A stretch of 64,000 nucleotides of DNA from Telopea speciosissima (lineage: Eukaryota; Streptophyta; Magnoliopsida; Proteales; Proteaceae): contig NC_057921.1 in the NCBI RefSeq assembly GCF_018873765.1, positions 66,825,557-66,889,556 on the forward strand. Reading direction: 5' to 3'. Made by a program: the position numbers and the translations under genes. Below, one piece after another: positions 47,564 to 59,524 of the stretch; the stretch's first letter is position 1, and the number at the start of each line of letters is the position of its first letter. Under the pieces are notes generated by a model. That model was not told where the DNA came from, ran no database searches, and saw only the letters and a list, made by a program, of their open reading frames with translations.

Positions 47564-47614
47564 TCCCATTTCACGTAGACCACCATAATCTTGGACCTAT
47601 CTAACTTGATAACT

Positions 47615-47656
47615 CCCCCCCCCCACCCCACCCCACCCCACCCCACCCCGCCCCAC
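47615..47656. repeat. (CCCCA)n tract
   Basis: C-rich pentamer repeats follow the SWEET stop by about 55 bp, in the probable 3' UTR or just beyond it. The corresponding place behind copy 3 has only a short CCCCCCA. Confidence 0.85.
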
Positions 47657-47814
47657 AAATTCCTAAACCAAACTTAGGTCACCCACTAATTCCATCTTAT
47701 GCACCCCCTTAGCATCTCTAAATCTCATTTAAATATAAATTAAAAAAAAAAAAAAACAAGAGTAACCTTTGTTCTTCAATTTATTCTTCAATAGAAATAG
47801 AGTTCCTTGGCAGA

Positions 47815-50460
47815 TTTTTTATTTTTTTTTGGAGTTTTCCTTTCTAGGCTAGGTTTCTCTTCACCCATGGTGAAAGAGGAATCTCTTCACCATAGCCATC
47901 GATACCTACGGATTAACATGGAGAGTGATAGTGATACAAGAGTATAATCACCGAGGGCAAATTTACATTTAAACATGGAGAAAGGGAGAGTTAGAGTTTA
48001 TGGCCTTGAGAACCCAAACACGTAAAAGGGAAATTACTTTGTCATCCTGACTACAACAAAAGGAGACATCCCTAGACATATCCACAATTTTAAAACACAA
48101 GATTAGAAGTTTCAAGGGCCAACGAGCTTGGGATGGAGATGGAAGAAGACTGGGCAATCTCTTATTAAAGCACCAAACTTCTTTCATCTTCAAACCTAGT
48201 TTCTTGGTTTTGCTCTAATCTTGTGAGAAGTTCAACAAGTTCAGGTTTCAAATCATGCTTAGAAGATAATGTTCCTACAGCGACCAAAACAAATTTGCCC
48301 TTTAACAAAATGCATGAAGACCACCCTGCTGACCCTATGTCTCTAGATTCAAACCCTGCACAAATCAACAGAGGAAAATCCAAAATAGGTAAAGCTGGAA
48401 AAGAAGTAAAGTAAATATCCCCGTCATTAATTATATCCTAGGATGAAATTTGGGGTGGGTAGATATTAAGGTCGTTCAGCCAATGGTCAACCTTACTCAA
48501 CACTAACAGAGGATTAGGCTTATCAGATTTGAATAAAATACAGTTCTTGGTGTCCCAAATGAAGTGGCAAGGTAAAATAAAAATAGAAAAGTAGAAATGC
48601 AGAAATGTGATTCAAAGATGGCTTGTCAAGCTTGTGATTCATCAAAGTAGAAATGCATAACTGTTCCAGAGAGGGGTGGGACATAAACTCGGTTCTCAGA
48701 CCCAAAGGACCAGCTGCCCAGATGTGTTTGACTCAATCACAGAAGAGGAAGATATACCAATGGGTCTCGATACAAGTGTCACAGATAGCACAAGTGGGAT
48801 CGATCTGAGTCCATTTTGAAATTGTATCCTTAATCGGTAACCCTACATGTAATACACGCCAGAAAAAAAATTTTAATTTAAGATGAAGATTAAGTTTCCA
48901 AAAAAAAATTCCACCAAGAGGAAAGAGGTAAAATCAAGATCAAAGATTAAAGATTGATGGTGTCTAGCCGCCATCTTAGTGCTAAAAATTCCATTCTTGG
49001 TCAAGGTACACCACCAAGAATCAATATTATTAGATAACGGCACCTTTAAAATTTTGGGCAAGAGAACTGGGGCTGAATCCAGAATTGACTCCACATTCCA
49101 AGAGGATGAAGTGGTGAAGGAACAAACTTTCTCAAGATGAAGGGTAGAGGTTGTGCCAAGAAGAATGGTAAATCCAGGGATGGAAGGAATCCAAGAATCA
49201 GTTCAAAAGCAAGTATCATGGCCATTCCCAATTCTTTTCAAACTAAAAATTTTGAGTAAAGGGATGATGGATGTGATGTTGTTCCAAGACCATGAACCCT
49301 TTTTGGTGACCGTTTTAGGATCCAAGAGAGAGGTTTTGGGAAAGTATCGTGCTTTGAGAATACAGGCCCATAGAGCATTTTCCTCCGTAAGAAATCTTCA
49401 TCCAAGTTTAAGAAGTAAAGCTTCATTGTGGGCCTTTGCCTTTCAAAATCCTAGTCCACCCTTAGTCAAAGGTATACAGAGATTTTTCCAGGCAATGAAA
49501 GACGATTTCCTCTAGTTTGTAATGCCTTCATTCCAATCATTTAGACAGATATAATCAATTTTATGGCAAACAACACTTAAAGGAAAATTAATACAACTCA
49601 TGAGATAAGAAGGGATAGACGACAAAACCGATTGAATGAACACACGTCGTCCTGCATAAGACAGAAGATTAACTTTCCAAGAAGACAACCGATTATCAAT
49701 TCTATTAACAACAGGAGAGAGGACTTTTGACTTGGCTCTGCAAGTAAACAACTTAATTCCCAAATAAATTGAATCAGGGTGCATCTCTGAGATTCTCAAC
49801 ACAAAGCAAAGCCGAGATTTCTCCAAATGAGGGACATTTTTACTAAAATGGATGCCACTTTTAGAGAAATTAATCTCTTAACCTGAAAGGTCAGAAAACA
49901 AATCAAGGACAGCCTTAACTGTCAAAAGGTCATCTGAAGTAGTCTCTAAAAGATGAAAATATCATCAGTAAATAATAAATGAGAAATCGCAAGGGCTGAT
50001 CTGGCCACCTTAATACCTTGGTACAAATTCAGATCACAATATGTTTGCAAAAGCCTAGAAAGGATTTCCATTGCAGTGATAAAGGGACAAGGACTCACTA
50101 GACATCCTTGTCTTATACCTCTAGACCGACTAAAAAACCCGAATGGGCTCCCTTCCATTTTGACAGTTGACAGAGAAAGAAGTGGTTGTAATAAGTGAAA
50201 AAAGGATCTTACATCAGTCGTCCCCAAAACCCAAAAAGTTAAAAACAACAATAATAAAGGATCTTTCTATTTTATCATAGACTTTTGACATATCAACTTT
50301 AATAGCAACAAAGCCCAGCTCACCTTTCTTGCGGTTTAAAAAATGGAAAATCTCCAGCAAAATCACAATATTATATAGTCTTCCTGCCACTCAAGAAGAG
50401 TGTTTGTAATGACAATTTAGGGTACCATTTCTTTTTTATTCTGGGCATCAAGGTGATAAG
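47815..50460 (-). mobile_element. LINE (L1-type), 5'-truncated and decayed
   Basis: On the minus strand, reverse transcriptase blocks are recognisable in order: KVDMSKVYDKIER (block A, about 50300), SRGIRQGCLVSPCPF (about 50110), and SHLLFTDDIFIF (the FADD-type active site reads FTDD, about 49960). Next come SYAGRRVFIQSVLSSIPSYL, the zf-RVT region with WWCTLTKNGIFSTK, and an RNase H-like end (RDIGSAGWSSCILL). The T-run at 47815-47832 is its poly(A) tail. Several stops and frame changes make it non-functional, and no ORF1 or endonuclease is present. Confidence 0.85.
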
Positions 50461-51117
50461 AATCTCTTTATATCCTCCTGATCGGACCCTATAATTGGAC
50501 TGAAGAAGGGTATTTCGGACCCTGAACAATATGCTGAGAATTAATGATCAACTAAGAATACAATCATACTAGGATCGCATCACATCACCAGTGTTTCTCA
50601 CCTTCTCTCTCCTGCTTAAAACTTTTTGTCCTCCTTTACATGTGGACTACCCTGTTATGCCCCCTCCAATATTCCCATTGGCTTGGTGTTGGGATTCATC
50701 TGTATGCATGGAAAACCCTCTCCTTTTTAATGAAATCACTCATATTTGAACTAGTAAAAGTCTTAACAATATCAATTCCAGCTAAAATTCTTCAAAATGC
50801 TACATGTTTCTCGGAAATTGTTGTTTTGAATTTTTAATTAGCTTGACAATGTACCTGAATATTTCCACATACAAAATCCAAAATTGGGCGCCTAATTCAT
50901 CCTCATGGTTCAGTAGGCAATGGAGGATAAGCATTGGCCATGCAGAGCAAGTGGGCATACTGAATTAATAGAAAATGAGCTAGCAAAGTTGTGAAGGACT
51001 TGGGCCCCATTGTCACAAGGTCTTGGGATCAAATCCCACCTTTTCTCCGGAGTGGTCAGTATTCGAAAGGAGTTTTAAGGAGGGGGTCTTGATTCTGCAA
51101 GCTCAATACAAGTTTTC

Positions 51118-54100
51118 TCACTGAACCACCTTCTGTCTTTCATTGGTATCTTCATGCTCAACCTGACAGAAAAGAAGAGTTGAGGATATCTCAGTCAGTT
51201 TGTAGCCATGATAGAACTTGACAAACATGCACAGCAATATAATCAAAGAAGATAACCAGTCTTTTGCATAATCTCCAGTCATCACGCACAGAGCAGACAA
51301 TGTGTATGACCAATTAATAAAGCCCTCAAAGCGTGGAGAAAACCCAGGAATTATTTCAACTCAAGGCATTACCTACAACAAAAACCTGGAAAATGGTGTC
51401 ATAAATTCCCTCCCCATCGAAACCCCCCCCCCCAAAAAAAAAAAAAAGAAAAAAAGAAGAGACAAGTGGGTGAGTCCCTGAGCAAAAATATACTAGACCA
51501 ACGGAATCTTCCACTTGGAAGCTCAGTTGGAGTCTGATATTGATCACACCACCAATTCACCATCCAGTCGTGGAAAATTTTAGCTTAAAAGTACGAAATG
51601 TAATGGAAAGAATGGGAACCAAGGAATGAATTTTCACACTAGTCCAGCTAAAGATGCACAGAAATCCACCTAGAACAGAATTAATCGACATTCCACCACA
51701 AATCTACATAGCAAGAGGAAATTAATTCTTCAATGTCTAAACTCTATTATTCAATAAAAAAAAAGAGCATGTCCTCCTAATAAAGAAAAATGACTACACT
51801 CAACCCAATTTGAAGTCCTAACATGACTTAGAAAATTCAAACCACTAGAAGACCAGACAGGTGTGCTTGACTTCTTAACTGAATATATAACCTTTTCATA
51901 ACTAAAGTCTTGATGTTTCAGAAGAAAGTCCAATAATTACTTTACTGATTTATTGTGCCTAAGCACAAGTTCATTCATTTGAAATTGTCTGCACCCATTT
52001 AGCATGATACCTCACCTACACCAGCTGGCCATCCAAAATCAACAACAAAACCAGCAAGAACTAGGGAAAACCATTTCCATCCACCATAAACAATAACTCT
52101 TCAACTGACACTATTAAATTATATCCTACTCCAATGACTCTTAATACCATTGCAAAAAAAAACCCAATGATGCAGATCTGAAGACATACATCCGTAGGTA
52201 GAAAGCCAACAAGAGAGGCCAGTCTGTGGCCTAACATGTTGCTGTTTTGTTTTGTTTTATTGCTTTCCATACTTAGTTTATTTTCAACTCTTTGTTTTGT
52301 TTAATTGAATCGTGGCCCAATTCTGGTCCACTGTTGGGTCAATCTAAGTGATTTAATTTTAAGTCTTTTAGTTAGCAATATTAAGTACTTGGGTCCACAA
52401 CACTTACATGCAGGAATAAGTAGTAGTGTTATGTAAAGTGAGTCGGCTAGTGGGGAATTTCCCACTTTAAAATTCCAACTCAAACTTTGTCTTATTTCTT
52501 TACAAAAAAAAGTTGTGCGTTGGGGGGGGGGGGGGGAGGGGTTCAATAACCTTACCTATGATTTTGAAAATTGAAGCATGCTGCTGCAAATTGTCTTCTC
52601 CAAGTAGAAGATCCTTGTGTTTGATCAAGGAAAAAGGCATTGGTGTTTGATCCAATCGATGCCTTGCAGTGTGAAAACCGGGTGGATCCTCTACTGTTAT
52701 TGCTCTCTTGCTACTGCTGCTGGTTTATTTTTTATTGTCACCTAATCTCATAGTAAGTTGTTCCTAGATTTTCTGCAATTAGAACCCTAGATTCAAGACT
52801 TTCACATACAAGGTTTTTTTTGAGACTAGGCAAACCAGTCACTCGATCATCCTGAAATTCTTACCGCATATTCACAAACCCTAAAACAGGAATCGATTCA
52901 AATCTGGTCCAGTTCTGTCTGACGGATTTGGATATATTTCTTATTTCCACATTATACCCCTACCTCTATTAAAGCCATTACTTAAACGGTTAGACCTTCA
53001 TTAACCAAATCTGATTCTCTGATTTCAAGTCCAATTTAGGCTGCTGATATTAGGTTAAACTACATCTGAAATCAGTAACCTAATTTCACTTCCTAAACCC
53101 TAATTTCTGCACCAAAAATTACTATTCTACCCTTAATCGTATTGCTACTAGGACTTGACATTAACTCCACCTCTAACCAGCCGATTGGACTGAAACTTTC
53201 TGCAATCATTCCCCTCACTACCTTTTACTCGATCCAACCTTTCAGCCCCTTTCACCCATTTGATTTGGTGCTATTTGAAATCACTCTAATTCTGAACCTA
53301 ATCCTTTGAATAAAGATCTTGTTTTGGCCACTGATTTGATATTCAAACCAGTACTACATTACCCAAACATGGTTTTCTCAGACCAACAACCTAAAGCCTC
53401 TCAGTTAATAAAACAGGAAACCCCAAAACCCTAATTACCAACAAAAATTTTTATCATATACTCTCCATTTCCTTGAGTTTTCCATGATCCAGCATCAACT
53501 TTTCTAAGGCATTAGGAGTATGGACTTCAATCTGGACTTAGAGAGGTCTGTACCTTTGAATGGGGGTTCATGGACTCCACAGATTACAGTGTCTATAGGT
53601 CTGTTGTTACGTGAAATCATTTCTTCAAGTTGCAAACTGAAAACAAATGATATACTCCAGGTTCCTAAGAATACACTGATCACTATGGTACAAAATCCTA
53701 ATGGGTGTGAGGGAGTTAAGTCTGTTGTTACGTGAAATCATTTCTTCAAGTTGCAAACTGGAAACAAATAATATACTCTAGGTTCCTGAGAATACACTGA
53801 TCCCTATGGTACAAAATCCTAATGGGTGTAAGGGAGTGAGGTAGAAGAGAGAAAGCAAGAAGGAAGAAGGTAGAGATTAAGTGGGGAGGGAGAGAAAAAT
53901 TGCTCACCTTTTTTCCCACTGATCTCTCTCTCTCTTCAAAATGTTTTTCAATAGCAATTCTAAAGTCTAGCTACTTAAAAGTTCCAACTTTGCTAAAACA
54001 GGAAATGGTATGTCAACAGGACTCATAGCACAACCCTGTATTACCGGCTACAACAAGGCACAGACCTGCTCCCTATCCCAATAGGAAAAGCTGAAATCTA

Positions 54101-57100
54101 GGAACTATCAACCTATATTGGCAGAGAGCAGATTCGTGCTAATTGGATGGGCAGCAAATTATGTGCTCCAACCTTAAATGAAACATTTTACATATTTCTA
54201 TTGTAATTTGGGTATAAAATTTACTTCTTTGTACCTCTATAGAATCAAGAATTCAGATTATGGATGGATATTTGTCCAACTAAAATATAGGTAATCATGC
54301 ATAATGCATTCATAGTCCCAGAATATAGGATGTTAAGAATGTGACAAGATTTTTACCTCAACAAGTACCCTAGCCTTCTTTTTCAATTTTCTACCCATTT
54401 CATCTTTCTCAAGCTTCGCTGAACCCAAGCCTCTTCTTTTTCGATGAATTGTATCCATATCTTCATCATCTTCATCATCTTCATCCATGCCACCTGCATC
54501 AGGCATTTAAAAGACAAAGAAACACGATTTGTATCAAAGTGGTGATAAAAGAAACTGGTGATTATGCGACAACAAACCATATGACCCAAGATAGAGTGGA
54601 ATAACTGAATGGGATTTGTGTAGCTGACCCACATAATTCAGATAATGCTTTTAGTTGAGTTGTAAGTGCAGCCGGAGACACAAGGCACTGTTAGAATTTG
54701 TGTCCAAGGCATTTAATAATTTCACCTGACCTCATACATATGTACAAAAGCTATATCACATGCAAAGATATTTAAGTCCTTTCAGGATGGATGGATGGAT
54801 GGATGTCCTTTCACAACCGCAGGACTAGTTCTTAATCATAGTCCAATTAAAGCCACCAAACTCCTTCACATGTGATTGGTTGACCAATGATTTGAATCTA
54901 AAAGAACCAAAGTGTACGTTGTACAACACGTGTTCATGTAAAAGCACATGCACAAACAACAATAGCCTTATCCCAACTATAGCACATACACACTTGCACA
55001 CGTGTAAAAAAAAAAGAGAACATGTGCAACAAAAGTACATGTGCAATTGTAATGCATATTTTTATGGGGAATGGAATGACAAATACACCCAATCCAAGGA
55101 TCACAATAGGAACTATAGCTTTACTGCAATATCCAAACAGCAATTACCATAGCCATCAGCCTTGAGAGACTCATCAATCACAGGACCACCAAAATCTTCC
55201 ATATCTTCTTCCTCCTCAAGTTCATCATAGCCTTCAACATATTCTATTTCTGGTTCCTGCTCAGCTCAAGTACAAATTGAAGGGTACTTATGAAATAAAT
55301 AGAGTAAAGAATATAGTTTGCGTTAGTTAAGAAGATTGACTGCCTCAACTATACCATCTCCTCTTCTTCGTCACTAGCAGCCTGTAGTCCTTCCATATCA
55401 AGAACTTTATTGTATTCTTTAACAGGATAATTGTATATGTCACCATAAACTCCCTTCTTAAGACGCTCTAACAACTCTTTCTCAATACTCTGTAATAGAT
55501 ACACAAGTTCCAGCAACAAGTTCAGTGGAAATGCAAAACTGGAGAAGCACATTAGTAAGGCAATGAACAGACAATAACCTTATCCAAAACCGCAGCCTTT
55601 TCAGCTTTTTCTTCTCGCCTAGACTCTCTCTTTTTCTCTTTTCTCGGTGTTGTCATGATCTTTTCCCTGCAAAGACAACAAAAACAAAATCCATCAGGAA
55701 AGGACATTAGAAGTGGGGAAAGAAAGTTGTAGTTTCAAGGATGACCTCCACAAAAGTGAACTATGGTCAGAATAATCAAATCATCATAATCCAGAATCAA
55801 AATCATATGATTTGATTCATGTCCACGGCTAACAATTCAGAGAATCCCATAAAGATCACACTGGGATTTGAAGTTGAATAAAAAGATTCACAAATCAAAA
55901 TGTTAAAACACTACAATGAATTGGAAGTAGAATTATGTCAACTCTGGAAACCAATAAGGCAGTGCCATCTTTGTGCGCATGTCTATGATCTTATTAGTCT
56001 AAGGTCATATTTAGTTCTCAAGGTATTTTGAGGTTTGAACTGCAAAAAAGATCAACCACTATCAAGGTTTTACTTAAGAGAATTCAATTCTCCCATTAAT
56101 ACCAATCTCTGCATCGAAGTAGGATCAATTAACTGCAAAAGATTCAAGCATTGGTGAGGATTGGTTCTTACTGTATAAGCTCAAAAAAAAAAGGAAAGAA
56201 CACTAGGAAAAACCCCTCCCTCCTCCCCACACACACACACCTTTAAAAAAAAAAAAAAAAAAATAGCTACATTATATGCAATTATTGTTATGCTAGATTT
56301 AGTTGAAGTTTGAAAACTCTTGCCATTTGCACTACAATCCGGGATTCAATGAAATTCAAACACCTCTATGATTCAAAATCAGATTTTCAGAAAATTTTGT
56401 CTGATGGGAATTTTGGTGGCATGCTTCCAAATCATAATTTTCGAGTCAAGGTTTAATGTTATGGTTGTTGTGCATGGAAATATTGATCATGAAGGGTTTA
56501 AAAAGAATAATTTAAAAAAAAAAAAGGATAACTAATCCCATGAGATGTCACAAACCTCGTTTTCAATGCAAGCTTCCTCATGCGTATCCGCATTTGAGTC
56601 ATTTTGGTGAGACGCTGTTTTGTTTTGTGTACCAGAAACTTAGGCCAATAAATCTGGCAAATCCATCATATATACAAATCAAGCATAAGTACATCTTCCA
56701 AACTCTTCATCCCAAAGGAAAATAATTTTTAACCATAGTTGAAGGTGAAGTGGAATACCAGATGCTTGTCAATGATTTCAAGTGCCTTCTCATAATTTCT
56801 GGGCAACTTTACTCTTTCCCATAAATCATTAGGCTTATGAGCCCTTTCTATAGTTTTCATATACAAATAAAAAATCCCTGTATATTACACCATGGTCAAA
56901 ATACAACTAAAGTTTCAATTCTAAAAATTACTGTATGAAAGATAACACTTTCAGCATCCTATTTCTGGAACCACCAAAATGCAGATAAACAACAGTATAT
57001 TATTTTCACGTGCTGCGTGTGTGTGTGTGAGTGAATACCAGTCAAATATATCAATGGTTCTGTAAATCCAAAGCCTTTGAGCTATTTGAGTGTTGTAGGA

Positions 57101-58231
57101 CACAAAAAATGATGTGATCTAAATTCATCAAAAAGGGGATGCACCATCATCAAAGGAAGCAATACTTGAAAGTTTGAAATTTCAACACTATAACAGCTTG
57201 AAAATTTAGCAAATGACAAAGATAATCATGGGATCAATAAGATTAAATCACGAAGAATTCCACATTTCAAAACAAAAGCTTTGAAAGTAGCTGCAACACA
57301 TTAAATATTCTCCCATATGAAATGTTTTAGGAAGTGGATGGCAGAAGCTCCCTGGGGAGCCCTAGTCCTGAGTAAAGCTTTGGGACTAGTGATGACAACT
57401 TTACGTACTCCTTTTCAAGATTGATTCCAATGACCCTAATGAAGCATCAGATTGGATTTCCAACATGCCACAATGTTATATATTGCGAATCCATCCTTCA
57501 GATCTTGTGACAGTGTAATGCTATTTGTTGGGTATAGGGGAAAACCATATGAAAGTATACATTCAAGCAGTCCTTCTCATTGACCTAAGATACATCTGAG
57601 AATAGCTAATGAGCTTCCATAATCTTTGGACAAAGGCAATGGAATAGCAAACACATTTCATATGGAATTCTATCACCTAATTTGACTAACTTAATTTCCT
57701 CAACGATTGTTTAACTCCCAATTCCCCACTATGGCAAATCTTCAAAACAAGTCGAAGATTAAAATCAAAGTGAGAAGAAGGTCCACCTCAAATTTTATGC
57801 AGGAGGGGTGATGAGCAGATGGGAATCCATAAATAATAAATTCAAAAGGAAGGGAACAAAAAAAACCGATTTAAGCAAGTTGGTACCATCATGGTCTCGG
57901 ATGGTGGCGTATCGACTGTTGGCAAGTGGGCAAGAGCTTCGATTGCAAATACCAGTCACGTTATACGGGTTGCGACAGAAGTTCCCCGTTGTGAGTCTAT
58001 AACCAATCCAAACAGAAAGAGAGTGAGTAAGAGAACGACATCAAGACGATAATCCCAAAAGGAACCAAAAAAAAAAAAAAAGGATTAAATAAATCGAGTA
58101 AAAATGAAAAAAGACAGACGTTGTTGTTGTTGAACAGAAAACGAATGGGTGAACGGCTTAATTACTTACTTTGCCATGAAACTGCAGTGATTGTGTCTGA
58201 TGACTTGCCAAATAACCTCATCGTGCTGCAT
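51118..58231 (-). CDS. MAK16: Ribosome biogenesis factor MAK16
   Basis: Nine exons (58231-58170, 57996-57887, 56877-56759, 56653-56556, 55666-55579, 55489-55355, 55259-55148, 54493-54357, 51162-51118), all GT-AG with matching phases, give 301 aa. The N-terminal L28e-like domain starts [16 protein letters not shown]. Cysteines 16, 28, 38 and 43 fit the family's metal-binding cluster. The Mak16 core has [20 protein letters not shown] and [19 protein letters not shown]. The C-terminal third is a long acidic tract with a basic block ([18 protein letters not shown]), typical of nucleolar factors. Mak16 acts in early pre-60S particles in the nucleolus. The exon 7 start is ambiguous by one codon (55259 or 55256). 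Intron 8 is 3.2 kb of AT-rich DNA without recognisable genes. Confidence 0.95.
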
Positions 58232-58329
58232 CTCGAAGGTTTTTTCACTTTAATGAACAAATAAGATATCCTAAAACCAGCTAAAATTAGAATAAGATAA
58301 GATCCCTCCCTCTATCTAAAATGGGGAAG

Positions 58330-58625
58330 AAGAATAATTTTAGCCCTTTGGGATTCAGGGTTTATGATGCTCTAACTTCCTAGCTTGGCTTAGGCCCGTG
58401 ACGGCAAATTTTCAATAACAAAACCACTCAGTCGACGATGTCGCCGCTTCGGGCTTTTAGAGCAGGAGTTTCTTCTGCTTTGAAATTTTCCTTTTTCTTT
58501 GTTGAGTTGCAGACCTGTAGAGACTAGAGAGGACATACAACGAAACTTAGGTTTTGGGTTTTACACAGTTAGCTGATTAGTCCGGCTCAGTGAGTATGTT
58601 TTTTAGAGTTGGGCCATGGTTTTAA
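58330..58625 (-). promoter_or_regulatory. MAK16 promoter with site II / telo-box-like motifs
   Basis: Read on the minus strand, the region upstream of the MAK16 start has AAACCCTGAATCCC (near the telo-box AAACCCTAA) and GGGCCTAAGCC, with TGGGCC on the plus strand at 58613. GGGCC-type site II plus telo-box pairs are common in plant ribosomal and ribosome-assembly promoters. Motif presence is seen; function is inferred. Confidence 0.4.
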
Positions 58626-58839
58626 ACCAGACCGGGATGCGGATGTGATGGATCAAAATCTGTCAGGATGGTGTCATGGTGACAAATAGGTCAGATTCGG
58701 CCCAAAAGTTGCCCTAACCCTAGATTTTTGCAGGGGAGGCGAGAATTTGGATCGCCCTGGATCGATTCAGATCCGAATCAGCCAATTCAACCAATCCGAT
58801 CGATTTTTAAAACCCTTAGTTGGTCCATTAGAGGATTGC

Positions 58840-59030
58840 ACCCACGGATTGGGCTCCTATCCTTGATGGCATCACCCAATGGGCCAATGAGGCATCCAAA
58901 GGTTGGGTTGTGCCACACACATCCCAATAGCTGATTGGGCGTGCATCGAGATGTGTGCGGCATAGCCCAGCCCAGCCATTGGATGCCTCATTGGACACTG
59001 ATTGGGTGATGCCCTCCAATGAGATGAGTC
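58840..59030. mobile_element. Foldback element near MAK16
   Basis: ATGGCATCACCCAATGGGCC ... AATGAGGCATCCAA and its complement TTGGATGCCTCATT ... GATTGGGTGATGCC close on a loop with GCTGATTGGGCGTGC. Length is about 190 bp and no coding content is seen. It belongs to the same size class as the other foldbacks but has a different loop. Confidence 0.75.
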
Positions 59031-59524
59031 GAATCTAGACACTCACTAAATCACATTAGTTGACTTATTTCCGTCATATATTGCAATGTCGACTTTGGGA
59101 GTTCGGATGCCGGACCCTAACTACCAAAAATGTATTTAAAACGACATTGCCTTTTTTTTATGGTTTTAAATTAATATTTTCGCTTGTTTCTCAAATATAC
59201 GGTAAAAAAAAGAACAATTAGACTTTTCCCCATGAAGTTGACTCAAAGAGCTACATTTCTCATACTATCACCTTCAACTCAAAGTCCATGAAATGGACCC
59301 CGAAATTGAGCTACTAACCAATGCATCTACATGGCCCACCATGAGGGCGTGATTCAAGCGGTGCCACTGTTATAGGCATCAGTGGTCGTATCAATCACCA
59401 CCGATACCAATACAATACGAATCATAACGGTATTGAGCATAGGCAATACTGATACATATGGGCCAATAGGCTGATAGTATACCGTTACTTGTATCGGCAT
59501 GGGCCCGTTAATGGCACTCGCGAT

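Noticed and set aside
49153-49515. 120-codon plus-strand open frame
   Set aside because: Opposite-strand shadow of the LINE zf-RVT region; no homology in this orientation.
51400-54350. Possible nested gene in MAK16 intron 8
   Set aside because: Only short frames in AT-rich sequence; a local duplication near 53590-53830 but no coding pattern.
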